Below, in pieces: positions 8,995-17,462 of a DNA stretch of 47,887 nucleotides; the first letter of the stretch is position 1; every line of letters starts with the position of its first letter. The notes below the pieces were generated by a model. It saw only the letters and a list, made by a program, of their open reading frames with translations, searched no databases and was not told where the DNA came from. Made by a program: the position numbers and the translations under genes. Source of the DNA: Anaerofilum sp. (GTDB taxonomy: Bacteria > Bacillota > Clostridia > Oscillospirales > Ruminococcaceae); assembly GCA_020024115.1 (NCBI GenBank), contig JAHHUF010000002.1, positions 1 to 47,887 on the forward strand, given 5' to 3'.

Positions 8995-9698
8995 CTAAGC
9001 AAGAGTTTTTGAATCAATTGGAGCAATTGTTGCAGGATTTGCCAACCGAAGATAGAGAGGACGCACTGTCTTTTTATCAGGAATATTTTGAAGATGCAGG
9101 CGAAGAAAACGAGCAGACAGCCCTTGCGGATTTGGGTGATGTAAAAGAGCTGGCAGAGCAGATTCGTTCAGCTTGCCAAACCGTGCAGCCACAAAGCCAG
9201 CAAGCACAGCCGCATCAGCCAGAGCAGCACCGCTGGCCTGCACCTGTGCAATATGTACGCCCTGGGTCTGGCTCTTATACCGGATCCTATCAAGAGCAAA
9301 GAAAACAGGCTTCGCAAAAAACGGAACCAAACAATACACCACCTGATATAGAAAGCGCCCCCAAAAAACATAACAGTGTTGCATCTGCAATTGTTATTAT
9401 TTTAATTATCCTTTTTTCCATGCCAATCTGGATTGGAATTTTGGGAACGGTTGGTGGGTTGTTCATTGCGGGAGCAGTAATGTGTCTGGTGGCTGTTCTG
9501 GCTGGAGTAATAGCATTGTTTTCTATTGCCACTATTGGTATAAGTGGTTTTTTGGGTTTTGGAATTTGTTTGATTGTGGCAGGAATTGGTTTGCTGATAA
9601 TAGCAGGAATTTCATGGATTGCAGCAAAAGTTTTTGTACCGATTTTTAAATTTGTAACTCGATTTATTAGAAACTTTATAAATGCAAAAAACAGCTGA
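8991..9698 (+). CDS. DUF1700 (HAAS) family membrane protein
   Basis: The 235-residue protein starts with the HAAS/DUF1700 helix bundle (MTKQEFLNQLEQLLQDLPTEDREDALSFYQEYFEDAG; about residues 1-65). A polar Gln/Pro-rich linker (65-125) follows, then a glycine- and isoleucine-rich set of three to four transmembrane helices (130-225). HAAS proteins are regularly encoded between a PadR regulator and a DUF4097 protein and are thought to link the regulator to a membrane stress. It overlaps padR by four bases, so the two are translationally coupled. Biochemical function unknown. Confidence 0.88.
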   Translation: MTKQEFLNQLEQLLQDLPTEDREDALSFYQEYFEDAGEENEQTALADLGDVKELAEQIRSACQTVQPQSQQAQPHQPEQHRWPAPVQYVRPGSGSYTGSYQEQRKQASQKTEPNNTPPDIESAPKKHNSVASAIVIILIILFSMPIWIGILGTVGGLFIAGAVMCLVAVLAGVIALFSIATIGISGFLGFGICLIVAGIGLLIIAGISWIAAKVFVPIFKFVTRFIRNFINAKNS

Positions 9699-9713
9699 TT
9701 GGAGGGGATTGTT

Positions 9714-10592
9714 TTGTCGAAAAAATTTAAAAAATTGGTAGCGATTGGTACTGGCATGGTGCTGGCAGGCATTATGGTCTGCATTATTTCAGGTATTTTC
9801 GGAGGTACACTGGGAGCATACCACATCAACACCCGCGGGTGGAACTTCATTCCGTTTTCTCGGGTTCCTTTTGTCACGGAATTTTTAGAAGAAGATACAA
9901 TTTCCACAGAAATAATACAAGACGGTGCCCAACAGGAATATTGCAGCACAGATTCAAACACAATCCAAATTTCACGAGAGAATGTCCGTTCGGTTGAATT
10001 GAAGGCAGAAGGCTGTGTTGTGGAAATTCTGCCGGGAAATCCAGACCAAAACCATGCGGTTTTGGAATATTCAAGAGAACTATCTCACAAAAATATCCAA
10101 GAAAAATTTGATGAGAAAGAAGGCAAATGGGAAATTGAAATTCACGCAAAAAAACATCGCCAAGATAATCCGACCAATACCATTCAATTGGTGCTGCCCC
10201 CCGATTTGATTGAGTTTTCCACCGAAGTCAGCATGGGAGAAATGGAAATGAAAGGAATCTCGGCAAACAAAATTGACATCAATGCCAATATGAGCGATGT
10301 TACCTTTGAGGGAATTTCTGCAAATAAGAGCCACATTGAAACCAATATGGGCAACATTGAGGGCACAGCCACATTGAATGGAAAGGTGGAAATCGACTGC
10401 TCTATGGGTGATGTCCAACTGAATGTGGCAAACAAGACAGAGTATGGATATAAGATTGAAAATGAAATGGGAACAGTGACTATTGATGAAAGAAAATATG
10501 AAGGGGTTCTCAAAGATGTAAAAATCAACACACAAGCCCCATTGTTATTTGATGTTGACTGTTCTATGGGCGATGTAACAATTGAATTTTAA
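9714..10592 (+). CDS. DUF4097 family beta-strand repeat protein, membrane anchored
   Basis: I place the start at the TTG 9714-9716 because GGAGGGG (9701-9707) sits 6 bases upstream; a TTG at 9699 would put that site inside the gene. The 292-residue product has one N-terminal transmembrane segment (about 8-30). A periplasm-equivalent beta-solenoid domain with repeated patterns follows (SMGEMEMKGISANKIDI, NMSDVTFEGISANKSHI, SMGDVQLNV, SMGDVTIEF), as in DUF4097 / LiaG-type adhesin-like proteins. Third gene of the padR operon, 15 bases after DUF1700. Likely a cell-surface stress-response component; exact role unknown. Confidence 0.85.
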   Translation: MSKKFKKLVAIGTGMVLAGIMVCIISGIFGGTLGAYHINTRGWNFIPFSRVPFVTEFLEEDTISTEIIQDGAQQEYCSTDSNTIQISRENVRSVELKAEGCVVEILPGNPDQNHAVLEYSRELSHKNIQEKFDEKEGKWEIEIHAKKHRQDNPTNTIQLVLPPDLIEFSTEVSMGEMEMKGISANKIDINANMSDVTFEGISANKSHIETNMGNIEGTATLNGKVEIDCSMGDVQLNVANKTEYGYKIENEMGTVTIDERKYEGVLKDVKINTQAPLLFDVDCSMGDVTIEF

Positions 10593-10604
10593 TAAGGAGA
10601 AAAA

Positions 10605-10814
10605 ATGATGAATTACAAGCGCTTTTATCGTTCTTCTGCAAATAAGAAAATTTGCGGAGTATGTGGAGGAATTGGACAATATTTCGGAGTAGATCCTGTG
10701 CTGATTCGTATTCTGGCGGTTCTTATGATTATTTTTGGTCATTCATGGGGAAGTATTGTTATGATTGCATATTTTGTGATGGTACTTTGTGCTCCTTTGG
10801 ATAATGAAGAATAA
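10605..10814 (+). CDS. PspC domain protein
   Basis: This 69-residue protein matches the short PspC domain: RFYRSSANKKICGVCGGIGQYFGVDPVLIRI followed by one or two transmembrane helices (ILAVLMIIFGHSWGSIVMIAYFVMVL). PspC proteins take part in phage-shock and LiaRS-like envelope stress responses. It closes the padR - DUF1700 - DUF4097 - pspC operon, 12 bases after DUF4097 with the ribosome site AAGGAG. Presence of all four supports a role in sensing membrane damage. Confidence 0.9.
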   Translation: MMNYKRFYRSSANKKICGVCGGIGQYFGVDPVLIRILAVLMIIFGHSWGSIVMIAYFVMVLCAPLDNEE

Positions 10815-10894
10815 GATGCAAAAAATCGATCGGTTTCTTCGCTTTCCGATACGCTTTAAACAATATTTTTAATTCAAAATTGCTCAAGCTGCCG

Positions 10895-10940
10895 AAAGGA
10901 CTTGCTGCCTGTGGAATATAGGTGGAAAGTCCTTTTATTT
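10895..10940 (+). terminator. Terminator after the padR operon
   Basis: AAAGGACTT (10895-10903) pairs with AAGTCCTTT (10927-10935), with an inner CCT/AGG helix, followed by a T-rich tail. The remaining gap to 11083 shows no clear promoter motif. Confidence 0.7.
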
Positions 10941-11083
10941 TGTCTTTCTGCGGAGGATTTTGTTTGAATGTAGGTTTGAAAGAATGAAATTTCTGAAAAA
11001 CCGTTGATTGAATGGTCGAAACAAGAATAAAAACACTTTTTGCTCCCTACAATGTTAAGAACAGAGGAGGGAGAGCAGACGGT

Positions 11084-12217
11084 ATGAAAGATTTAAAACA
11101 AAAATTGCTGCAAAAGCAGCCTATGGCAGACCTGCCTTTTGTGATTTTGGTTGTTACATTGGTGTTGTTTGGTCTGGTGATGCTGTTCAGTGCCAGTTAT
11201 GCAGTGGGTAACTATCGCTTTCACGACCCCTACACATATATCCGCCCTCAGGCGGTGTTTGCAGTTGTGGGACTCTTTGCGATGTGGATTGCCAGCCGTG
11301 TAGACTATCATATCTATCATCAGCTTGCTCTGCCATTGCTGGGAATATCCATTGTGCTGTTGGTGATTGTGTTGTTTATGCCAAAATATAACGGATGCCG
11401 CCGTTGGATTGTCACTCCTTTCGGAACATTGCAGCCTAGTGAAATTGCAAAATTTGCAGTTGTTTTGGTGTTTGCCCATATCATTTCGCTGAACCATTCC
11501 AAAATGGCAGAGTTTCGCTATGGTGTTTTGCCTTTTTTGCTGATTCTTGTTCCGATTGTTGGTTTGATGCTATTGGAGCCGCATTTGTCCGGAACAGTGT
11601 TGATTTTGGGCATTGGCGGAATTTTGATGTTTGTGGGTGGCACAGCATTGAAATGGTTTGGAATGGCAGCAGGCGGCGCAGCAGCAACGGTGGGGTGTGC
11701 AGTTGTTTTGCTGCCTGATTTGGTTCCCTATGCAATGGACCGCCTGCAAAGCTGGATTGACCCCTTTGCAGACCCATTGGGAGATGGACACCAAACCATT
11801 CAAAGTTTGTATGCAATTGGTTCCGGCGGAGCAACTGGACTGGGATTGGGCAATTCTCGACAAAAGCATTTGTATGTGCCAGAACCGCAGAATGATTTTA
11901 TCTTTTCAATCATTTGTGAGGAATTGGGTTTTATTGGTGCGATGTTGTTGATTATTTTGTTTGTTGCATTGCTGCTAAGAGGGATGATGATTGCAATCAA
12001 TGCAAAGGATAAATTCGGCTCTCTTTTGGTGGTGGGGTTTGTGGTACAGGTTGTAATGCAGGCAGTGCTGAATATTGCGGTAGTAACCAATACCATCCCC
12101 AACACAGGAATCAGTTTGCCGTTTTTTTCGTCAGGCGGAACCAGCCTGATGATGCTTTTGGGGGAAATGGGTGTGGTGCTTTCGGTGTCGAGGCAGGCAG
12201 GGCAGACGCGTTACTGA
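11084..12217 (+). CDS. ftsW: SEDS family cell-wall polymerase, probably FtsW
   Basis: A polytopic protein of 377 residues with about ten transmembrane helices. SEDS proteins polymerise lipid II glycan strands with a partner penicillin-binding protein. Diagnostic blocks are NGCRRWIVTPFGTLQPSEIAKFA, LEPHLSGTVLI, PEPQNDFIFSIICEELG and the C-terminal FFSSGGTSLMMLLGEMGVVL. I chose the ATG at 11084, close to MADLPFVILVVTLVLFGLVML. The frame is open to an ATG at 11012, and AGGAGGG lies 12 bases before 11084, so the start is not certain. Neighbouring murA and ftsZ favour FtsW over RodA or SpoVE, but sequence alone does not separate them. Confidence 0.85.
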   Translation: MKDLKQKLLQKQPMADLPFVILVVTLVLFGLVMLFSASYAVGNYRFHDPYTYIRPQAVFAVVGLFAMWIASRVDYHIYHQLALPLLGISIVLLVIVLFMPKYNGCRRWIVTPFGTLQPSEIAKFAVVLVFAHIISLNHSKMAEFRYGVLPFLLILVPIVGLMLLEPHLSGTVLILGIGGILMFVGGTALKWFGMAAGGAAATVGCAVVLLPDLVPYAMDRLQSWIDPFADPLGDGHQTIQSLYAIGSGGATGLGLGNSRQKHLYVPEPQNDFIFSIICEELGFIGAMLLIILFVALLLRGMMIAINAKDKFGSLLVVGFVVQVVMQAVLNIAVVTNTIPNTGISLPFFSSGGTSLMMLLGEMGVVLSVSRQAGQTRY

Positions 12218-12326
12218 ATCAATAACGCACCGCGTTGCCGTGAAAAATTTTGCGGACAGACACAAGGAAAATTCACCTTTTTTTCCAATTTTGCATAATC
12301 TGGGGCATCAAAACACGGAACGGGGG

Positions 12327-13595
12327 ATGAAAATGGATTATTTGCGGATTCAAGGTGGAAGGGAACTTTATGGGACGGTGAGCCTTCCCGGGGCAAAAAA
12401 TAGTTTGCTTCCCATTTTGGCGGCAGGAATTTTGTGCAGCAGACCGGTCACTTTGATGAATGTGCCGAATTTGACAGATTTACATTCATCATTGGACATT
12501 TTGCGGACAGTGGGCTGGGGGGCAGAATATCTGGACGGAACAGTGCAGCTATTCCCAGCAAAAAAGGTAAAAAGCTCCATTCCCGAAAAGGCAGCAGGCG
12601 CAATGCGAAGCTCGGTGTTTTATATGGCGCCTTTGCTGCATCGCACCGGCAAGGTGGAACTTCCCAGCCCGGGAGGGTGCCGTTTGGGAGAACGCCCCAT
12701 CGACATTCATCTCGAAGGTTTGGTCAAAATGGGGGCATCCGCTGCAATGGAAAACAATGTTCTGGTGCTGCGTGCTGAAAAAGGACTCACAGGAACCTGC
12801 TTTAAACTGCGGTATCCCAGCGTAGGTGCAACCGAAACTTTGATGATGGCAGCCGTGCTGGCAAAAGGAGAAAGCTATCTGGTCAATGTGGCAAAAGAGC
12901 CTGAAGTAGTCGATTTGGCGCACTTTTTGAATCGATGTGGTGCAAAAATTCGCGGAGCAGGTACAGACAGCTTGGAGATTACAGGGGTACCTCAACTGGA
13001 GGGTGCAGTACATACTTTGATTCCTGACCGCATTGTGGCAGCAACCATTTTTTCGGCAGTGGCAGCCGCCAAAGGTGAAGTCAAAATCACCAATGTTTGG
13101 CCGGTACATTTGGCAGGTGTGCTGGATATTTACCGCAAAATGGGGATGAAAATCTGGCAGTCTGCACCGGGCGAATTGATGGTGAAAATGGAGCAAAGAC
13201 CCATCTCGCCCAACCACCTGCAAACAGGGCCTTTCCCCGCGTTTTGCACCGATGCTTCTCCATTGGTAGCAGCAGCTTTGCTGACAGGAACAGGCGAAAC
13301 GGTCATCGAAGATACTGTTTTTGAAAATAGATTTGACTGTGCACAGGAATTTTCAAAGTTGGGCGCTTGTGCCATCAAACAGGGCAGAAGCATCCGAATC
13401 TGGGGCAGAGAATGTTTTTTGGGCGGTACAGCCCATGCAGGGGATTTGCGGGGTGGTGCAGCACTGGTGTGTGCAGCATTGGCAGCAAAAGGAGAAAGCA
13501 AAATCACAGGGCTGGAATATATTCAGCGTGGATATGGAAACATCCAACAGCTTTTGGGTCAGTTGGGGGCTGAAATAGAACTTTGCAGTGAATAA
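12327..13595 (+). CDS. murA: UDP-N-acetylglucosamine 1-carboxyvinyltransferase MurA
   Basis: A 422-residue cytoplasmic enzyme that transfers enolpyruvate from PEP to UDP-GlcNAc, the first committed step of peptidoglycan synthesis and the target of fosfomycin. The N-terminal GAKNSLLPILAA motif is present. The active-site loop PGGCRLGERPID carries the catalytic cysteine at about residue 118, so fosfomycin sensitivity would be expected from the family. The frame is open upstream to 12171, inside ftsW, but length and homology begin at the ATG 12327 (a second ATG is at 12333); GGAACGGGGG is just upstream. 109 bases after ftsW, likely the same transcript. A 9-bp inverted repeat spans its stop codon (13582-13618). 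Confidence 0.95.
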   Translation: MKMDYLRIQGGRELYGTVSLPGAKNSLLPILAAGILCSRPVTLMNVPNLTDLHSSLDILRTVGWGAEYLDGTVQLFPAKKVKSSIPEKAAGAMRSSVFYMAPLLHRTGKVELPSPGGCRLGERPIDIHLEGLVKMGASAAMENNVLVLRAEKGLTGTCFKLRYPSVGATETLMMAAVLAKGESYLVNVAKEPEVVDLAHFLNRCGAKIRGAGTDSLEITGVPQLEGAVHTLIPDRIVAATIFSAVAAAKGEVKITNVWPVHLAGVLDIYRKMGMKIWQSAPGELMVKMEQRPISPNHLQTGPFPAFCTDASPLVAAALLTGTGETVIEDTVFENRFDCAQEFSKLGACAIKQGRSIRIWGRECFLGGTAHAGDLRGGAALVCAALAAKGESKITGLEYIQRGYGNIQQLLGQLGAEIELCSE

Positions 13596-13688
13596 AATTC
13601 AATAAACTACACTGCAAAATAACAAATAAAATAAAAAAATATGAAGAAATGGAAAACTTCTTGTTACAAACTGTATAAACGCTTGCAA

Positions 13689-13717
13689 TTGTAATATAAA
13701 TCTGGTAATCTTATACT
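13689..13717 (+). promoter_or_regulatory. Probable ftsZ promoter
   Basis: TTGTAA (13689-13694), 17 bases, TATACT (13712-13717), about 106 bases before ftsZ. The 228-base gap is AT-rich and has no other gene. The leader between this promoter and ftsZ is about 100 nt. Confidence 0.55.
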
Positions 13718-13823
13718 TATAAAAGTGTCACTATAATAAAGCCGTATGTATATACGTTTGATATAAAACCAAGAAAAGTAGTTTTTATAGAATTTAAACA
13801 GGATGTATAGGGGGAGTTTTTAA

Positions 13824-15011
13824 ATGGCTTTTGCTCTGGATGAAGAGATGACAAATATTACAAACATCAAGGTAATTGGTGTTGGCGGCGGTGGTGGAAA
13901 TGCAGTAAACCGCATGGTAGAGAGTGGTTTGCGGGGAATTGAGTTTATTGCTATGAATACCGACCAGCAGGTTTTGCTTGCTTCCAGAGCAACCATGAAG
14001 GTGCAGTTGGGTGCAAAGCTGACCAAAGGTCGTGGTGCAGGTGCTGAGCCTGAGATTGGTCAGAGAAGTGCAGAAGAAAGCAAAGATGAAATTGCCAATG
14101 CACTGCGTGGTGCCCAGATGATTTTCATTACTGCCGGCATGGGTGGCGGCACTGGCACCGGTGCTGCACCTGTTGTGGCAGAGGTTGCCAAAGATATGGG
14201 AATTTTGACTGTGGGTATTGTCACAAAGCCTTTTTCTTTTGAGGGTCGCCGCAAGATGAAACTGGCAGAACAGGGCATCAATAACCTGCTGGAGCAGGTT
14301 GACAGCCTGATTGTCATTCCCAACGAACGCCTAAAGCTGATTAGTCAGGAAAAGATTACATTGGCAAATGCTTTTGAAGCTGCGGATAATGTGCTGCGTC
14401 AAGGTGTTGAAAGTATTTCCGAACTGATTAATGTCCCTGCTTTCATTAACTTGGACTTTGCCGATGTTCGCAGCATTATGAAAGATATGGGCTATGCACA
14501 TATGGGTGTTGGTTCTGCAAAAGGTGCAGGCAAAGCAGAGAATGCAGCAAAGGCAGCAATTTCCAGCCCATTGCTGGAAACCAGCATTGCAGGCGCAAGA
14601 GGTGTTATTATCAACATCACTTCTTCACCTGACATTGGACTGGAAGAAGTGGAACAGGCGGCAGCATTGATTACAAATGCAGCACATCCGGATGCAAACA
14701 TCATTTGGGGTACAGCATTTGATGAAGGTTTGAGTGATGAAATGCACATCACAGTTGTGGCAACCGGGTTTGAGCATCCAGGTAATCCCGGCGGAATGCC
14801 GACAGCTTCCTCTATTGCAGCTGGTTTGGGCGGAAACTCTATGAGCGCAGTTGGTGCAGGCAACAATACACGCCCCGTGTTCAACGAGGACCGTGCAGCA
14901 GAGCCTTCTATGCAGCCGACTCCAACCGAAAAACCAAAAACAGAAGAAGATTTGTTTTCGGATGGCAGCTTGGAAGAAATCATCAATATGTTGAATAACC
15001 GCCAAAAATAA
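13824..15011 (+). CDS. ftsZ: Cell division GTPase FtsZ
   Basis: The 395-residue tubulin homologue forms the Z ring. It has the nucleotide site GVGGGGGNAVNRM (about 19-31), the tubulin signature GMGGGTGTG (105-113) and the T7-loop type NLDFADVRSIM, all intact. A Pro/Ala-rich linker (about 330-375) follows. The extreme C-terminus, LFSDGSLEEIINMLNNRQK, lacks the usual hydrophobic-proline pattern (D-I-P-x-F-L-R-x-R) that binds FtsA, SepF, ZapD or EzrA, so its partner interface may differ. The ribosome site GGGGGAG is 7 bases before the ATG. Monocistronic, with its own promoter and a terminator at 15020-15068. Confidence 0.98.
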   Translation: MAFALDEEMTNITNIKVIGVGGGGGNAVNRMVESGLRGIEFIAMNTDQQVLLASRATMKVQLGAKLTKGRGAGAEPEIGQRSAEESKDEIANALRGAQMIFITAGMGGGTGTGAAPVVAEVAKDMGILTVGIVTKPFSFEGRRKMKLAEQGINNLLEQVDSLIVIPNERLKLISQEKITLANAFEAADNVLRQGVESISELINVPAFINLDFADVRSIMKDMGYAHMGVGSAKGAGKAENAAKAAISSPLLETSIAGARGVIINITSSPDIGLEEVEQAAALITNAAHPDANIIWGTAFDEGLSDEMHITVVATGFEHPGNPGGMPTASSIAAGLGGNSMSAVGAGNNTRPVFNEDRAAEPSMQPTPTEKPKTEEDLFSDGSLEEIINMLNNRQK

Positions 15012-15019
15012 ACTGTTGG

Positions 15020-15068
15020 GCGGGCCTATCATCACTGGGCAAGCCGGTGGAGATAGGCCTGCTTTTTT
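15020..15068 (+). terminator. Terminator after ftsZ
   Basis: GCGGGCCTATC pairs with GATAGGCCTGC (one G-U pair), with an inner CACTGG/CCGGTG helix, followed by six T. Confidence 0.85.
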
Positions 15069-15112
15069 GTCATGTTTTGTAGAAAAAGATATTTTATAAC
15101 GGAGGGGAAGTT

Positions 15113-16165
15113 ATGGTAGAGCAGGAACACTTTCAAGAAAAAAACGGATTTTCCACAGTAATGTGGGGCTTTAAAAAGGATGAAGTCTTGCACTATATTG
15201 ATAATCTGATGGCAGAAAATACCCGTGTTGCACAAGAGCATGAAGAAAAAGCGGAAGAATTGCAGCAAAAAATTGAACAATTAGAAAAAGAAAACAGCAG
15301 TATTTTGTCAAAAACAAAGCAGATTTGTGATAAAGCATTGGAGCAGAAGGAAGAAATTGAAAAAGCAGAAAAAGAAATTGAAGATATGACTTTCCTGCTG
15401 GAAAATGCACAGACCACTGCACAAGACTTTAAAGTGCGTCTGTTTGAAACAGAGCAAAAGCTGGTTGCAATGCACGCCGATAAATCCAGTTTGGAAGAAC
15501 AGCTTCATCAAAAAGAGGACGAACTTTCTCTGATACATAAACAACAGGATGAACGGGAAGAAGCACAGTTGCAGGCAGGGCAGATTCTTCAGCAGGCACA
15601 GCAGCAGGCATTGCAGCTGCGTCAAAAAAGTGTTGAAGAATATGAAACAATGGTGCAAAATGCAAAAACTGAAAGCGAAGAATTGAAGAAAAAAGCCGCC
15701 GAAAAAATGGGCGAATTTGAGATTGACCTGCGGGAACATATGCAAGTGAAAGAAATGCTCAGGCAGGCAAAGGAGCAAGCAAAAGAAATTCAGCAAAAAT
15801 CTCGGCAGGAAGAACAACAAGCACGCCAAAAAATGAAATCTTCTGCACAGGAAATTTCAAAAACTGTGAATGTGTTGAAACAACAGCTTGCTGAACTTGA
15901 CCAAAAAATCACAGCATCAATGCAAGAAATTCAAACTGCAACCCAAACCATTTCGGACGAACTTGGAAAAACCGAAAAAGAATTGCAGCGGTTTGGTATT
16001 CAAGCCATGAAATTCCCTGTAAAAGTGCCAACCAGAGAGCAAAGCAATTTTGTTGCAAAGCGTCGTGCCTTTTACAGCAAAAAAGCATCTTCTTGCATTT
16101 CAAACGCAAAAAAAGGTTTGGCAGATAGTTTGTTAGACACTGTTAATAAGATGTTGGATGTTTAA
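15113..16165 (+). CDS. DivIVA-like coiled-coil protein
   Basis: A 350-residue protein. Residues 1-40 contain GFSTVMWGFKKDEVLHYIDNLM, which matches the membrane-binding DivIVA N-terminal motif (GF-kkdEV-yiD). Residues 40-290 are almost continuous heptad-type coiled coil, rich in E, K and Q. The tail (about 315-350) is basic. DivIVA-type proteins mark curved membrane at poles and septa and recruit division or wall-synthesis factors; the position directly after ftsZ supports this. The ribosome site GGAGGGG lies 7 bases before the ATG. Not identical in pattern to GpsB or canonical DivIVA, so no gene symbol is given. Confidence 0.8.
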   Translation: MVEQEHFQEKNGFSTVMWGFKKDEVLHYIDNLMAENTRVAQEHEEKAEELQQKIEQLEKENSSILSKTKQICDKALEQKEEIEKAEKEIEDMTFLLENAQTTAQDFKVRLFETEQKLVAMHADKSSLEEQLHQKEDELSLIHKQQDEREEAQLQAGQILQQAQQQALQLRQKSVEEYETMVQNAKTESEELKKKAAEKMGEFEIDLREHMQVKEMLRQAKEQAKEIQQKSRQEEQQARQKMKSSAQEISKTVNVLKQQLAELDQKITASMQEIQTATQTISDELGKTEKELQRFGIQAMKFPVKVPTREQSNFVAKRRAFYSKKASSCISNAKKGLADSLLDTVNKMLDV

Positions 16166-16190
16166 GTCTATCCCCAAATTTTCGGCATGA

Positions 16191-16232
16191 AAACAGGCAG
16201 TATTCGGATTTTTATCCGAATACTGCCTGTTT
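16191..16232. terminator. Bidirectional terminator between convergent genes
   Basis: A perfect 19-bp stem (16191-16209 with 16214-16232) with a TTTT loop, T-rich on one side and A-rich on the other. It serves the DivIVA-like gene on the plus strand and the HD-domain gene on the minus strand. Confidence 0.9.
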
Positions 16233-16257
16233 TGTTGATAGATTCAGTTTTTTAAAC

Positions 16258-16842
16258 TTATTTGCGGGGAATATCACTGGTACCTTTTTCTCGCAAATAG
16301 GTTGCAGTGAGGTCTGCCAAATGCAGCTTAACCGCCAATGGATAGGAATCGTATGCTTGGCTGATGGCATAACTGCCACCCCGCACTGCATCATCAAACC
16401 CACCCATGTGCCAACGAATGGCAACAGCCTCAGCTGTTTTTAAACGCATAAAGCGTTCAATCAAAAACACGCTCTTTTCACCGTGTCCATAAGGAAAGGC
16501 ATCTTCCACTTGAAAAAACGGAACCTTTTCCCATTGTCCGGTTTGTTCATTTTTGACATTCCGTGTGCTTGTTTTGTAATAGTTGGCTTTGCATAAATCA
16601 TGAAGCAATCCACAAATTGCAAAGCTTTCCATACTGTCGCCTTCTTCAAAATACATCTCAGTCATTGCATGGTAAACATTCAGACTGTGTTTCACCAGCC
16701 CGCCTTCGCAGGCACAATGAAACCGTGTTGAAGCAGGTGCCCGAAAAAAATCGGTGGTATCCAACCATTCCAGCAGTTTTTCGCTGCCGGGACGGTTAAT
16801 ATGCAGACGGAAAATTTCAAAAAATTCTTCTCTACAATCCAT
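16258..16842 (-). CDS. HD-domain hydrolase
   Basis: The 194-residue protein has an HD-superfamily pattern: CEGGLVKHSLNVYHAM, CGLLHDLCKANYY (the HD pair), GHGEKSV, IRWHMGGFD and LHLADLTATY, giving the H...HD...D metal ligands of phosphohydrolases. Substrates of related proteins are nucleotides or RNA ends; none can be assigned here. The ATG overlaps the stop of the upstream ydbC-like gene by one base (TGATG), so the two are coupled. The link with an ssDNA-binding partner hints at nucleic-acid metabolism, which is inference. Confidence 0.85.
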   Translation of the reverse strand: MDCREEFFEIFRLHINRPGSEKLLEWLDTTDFFRAPASTRFHCACEGGLVKHSLNVYHAMTEMYFEEGDSMESFAICGLLHDLCKANYYKTSTRNVKNEQTGQWEKVPFFQVEDAFPYGHGEKSVFLIERFMRLKTAEAVAIRWHMGGFDDAVRGGSYAISQAYDSYPLAVKLHLADLTATYLREKGTSDIPRK

Positions 16843-17063
16843 CAGATTTCCAAATCCTCAAGCACACCTTTTAAAATCGCCAGTTCGTCGTGGGTCAGGC
16901 TGATTCCTTTTCCCATTTTGGTTCCATCGGGAGACCAATCACGAATATCATATTTTGGCTCACGCTCGTTCCAGCTTACCAGATTTAGCTGACGCTCCCA
17001 GCCGTTTGCACTTTCAGAGAGTACAGCGATTTTTTCGGTAATTTCGTATTTGAATTCTGCCAT
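16842..17063 (-). CDS. YdbC/PC4-like single-stranded DNA-binding protein
   Basis: A 73-residue protein with FKYEITEKIAVLSESANGWERQLNLVSWN followed by EPKYDIRDWSPDGTKMGKGISLTHDE. This is the Firmicute YdbC family, which folds like the transcriptional coactivator PC4 and binds single-stranded DNA. Full length for the family. AAAGGAC is upstream of the ATG. First gene of a coupled pair with the HD hydrolase, transcribed from the promoter at 17101-17129. The family is recognised with good confidence; its cellular role is not settled. Confidence 0.85.
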   Translation of the reverse strand: MAEFKYEITEKIAVLSESANGWERQLNLVSWNEREPKYDIRDWSPDGTKMGKGISLTHDELAILKGVLEDLEI

Positions 17064-17080
17064 TGCTTAAATCGTCCTTT

Positions 17081-17129
17081 CAATACAAGATTCTTTTCTT
17101 ATTTTATTGTATTGGAACAACGATTGCAA
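17081..17129 (-). promoter_or_regulatory. Promoter of the ydbC-HD pair with flanking inverted repeat
   Basis: On the minus strand TTGCAA (17124-17129), 17 bases, TAAAAT (17101-17106). A perfect 8-bp inverted repeat (CAATACAA at 17081-17088 and TTGTATTG at 17107-17114) brackets the -10 and the start region, so it may be an operator. Confidence 0.55.
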
Positions 17130-17165
17130 GAGTTTTGTGAGGAAAAAGAAAGAGTAGGCATTGCT

Positions 17166-17462
17166 TTATCTGGGAAATTCCTGTCTGTATTTTGCTTTTG
17201 CTGCAACTGTTTCATCACTTTCAAAATTTCCGAAACGGTTTGACTCACCTGTTTCGGGAGTGTAATCCAATGCAGGGTGCAGCCCCCCTGTGCGCATTGC
17301 GTCCATAGCAGATTGTGCCGATGGCAGCGCATTTAGCCGAACATCGGGCAGGTCTGCTCCGGGGCTTGGCTGTTGGTGTGGAATCTCCTGAGGTGAGGTT
17401 GGTTTTGGAATTTTGGGAAATACTGCTTTTGAAATTTTTTTGTGTTTGTTTAAATCATTCAT
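17166..17462 (-). CDS. Small Pro/Ser-rich protein of unknown function
   Basis: This 98-residue frame has an excellent ribosome site (AAAGGAGGG, 6 bases before ATG), which is the main reason to call it. The product is hydrophilic: a lysine-rich start (MNDLNKHKKISKAVFPKIPKP), a low-complexity Pro/Ser/Gln middle and LDYTPETGESNRFGNFESDETVAAKAKYRQEF at the end. No membrane segment, signal peptide or known domain is visible. It is not recognised. It lies upstream of the ydbC promoter and on the same strand, but that promoter separates them. Confidence 0.6.
   Translation of the reverse strand: MNDLNKHKKISKAVFPKIPKPTSPQEIPHQQPSPGADLPDVRLNALPSAQSAMDAMRTGGLHPALDYTPETGESNRFGNFESDETVAAKAKYRQEFPR

Noticed and set aside
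13582..13618. TTTGCAGTG/CACTGCAAA inverted repeat at the murA stop as a terminator
   Set aside because: The 9-bp stem is followed by an A-rich, not T-rich, stretch on the plus strand, and the loop is long; it may be a weak hairpin only.
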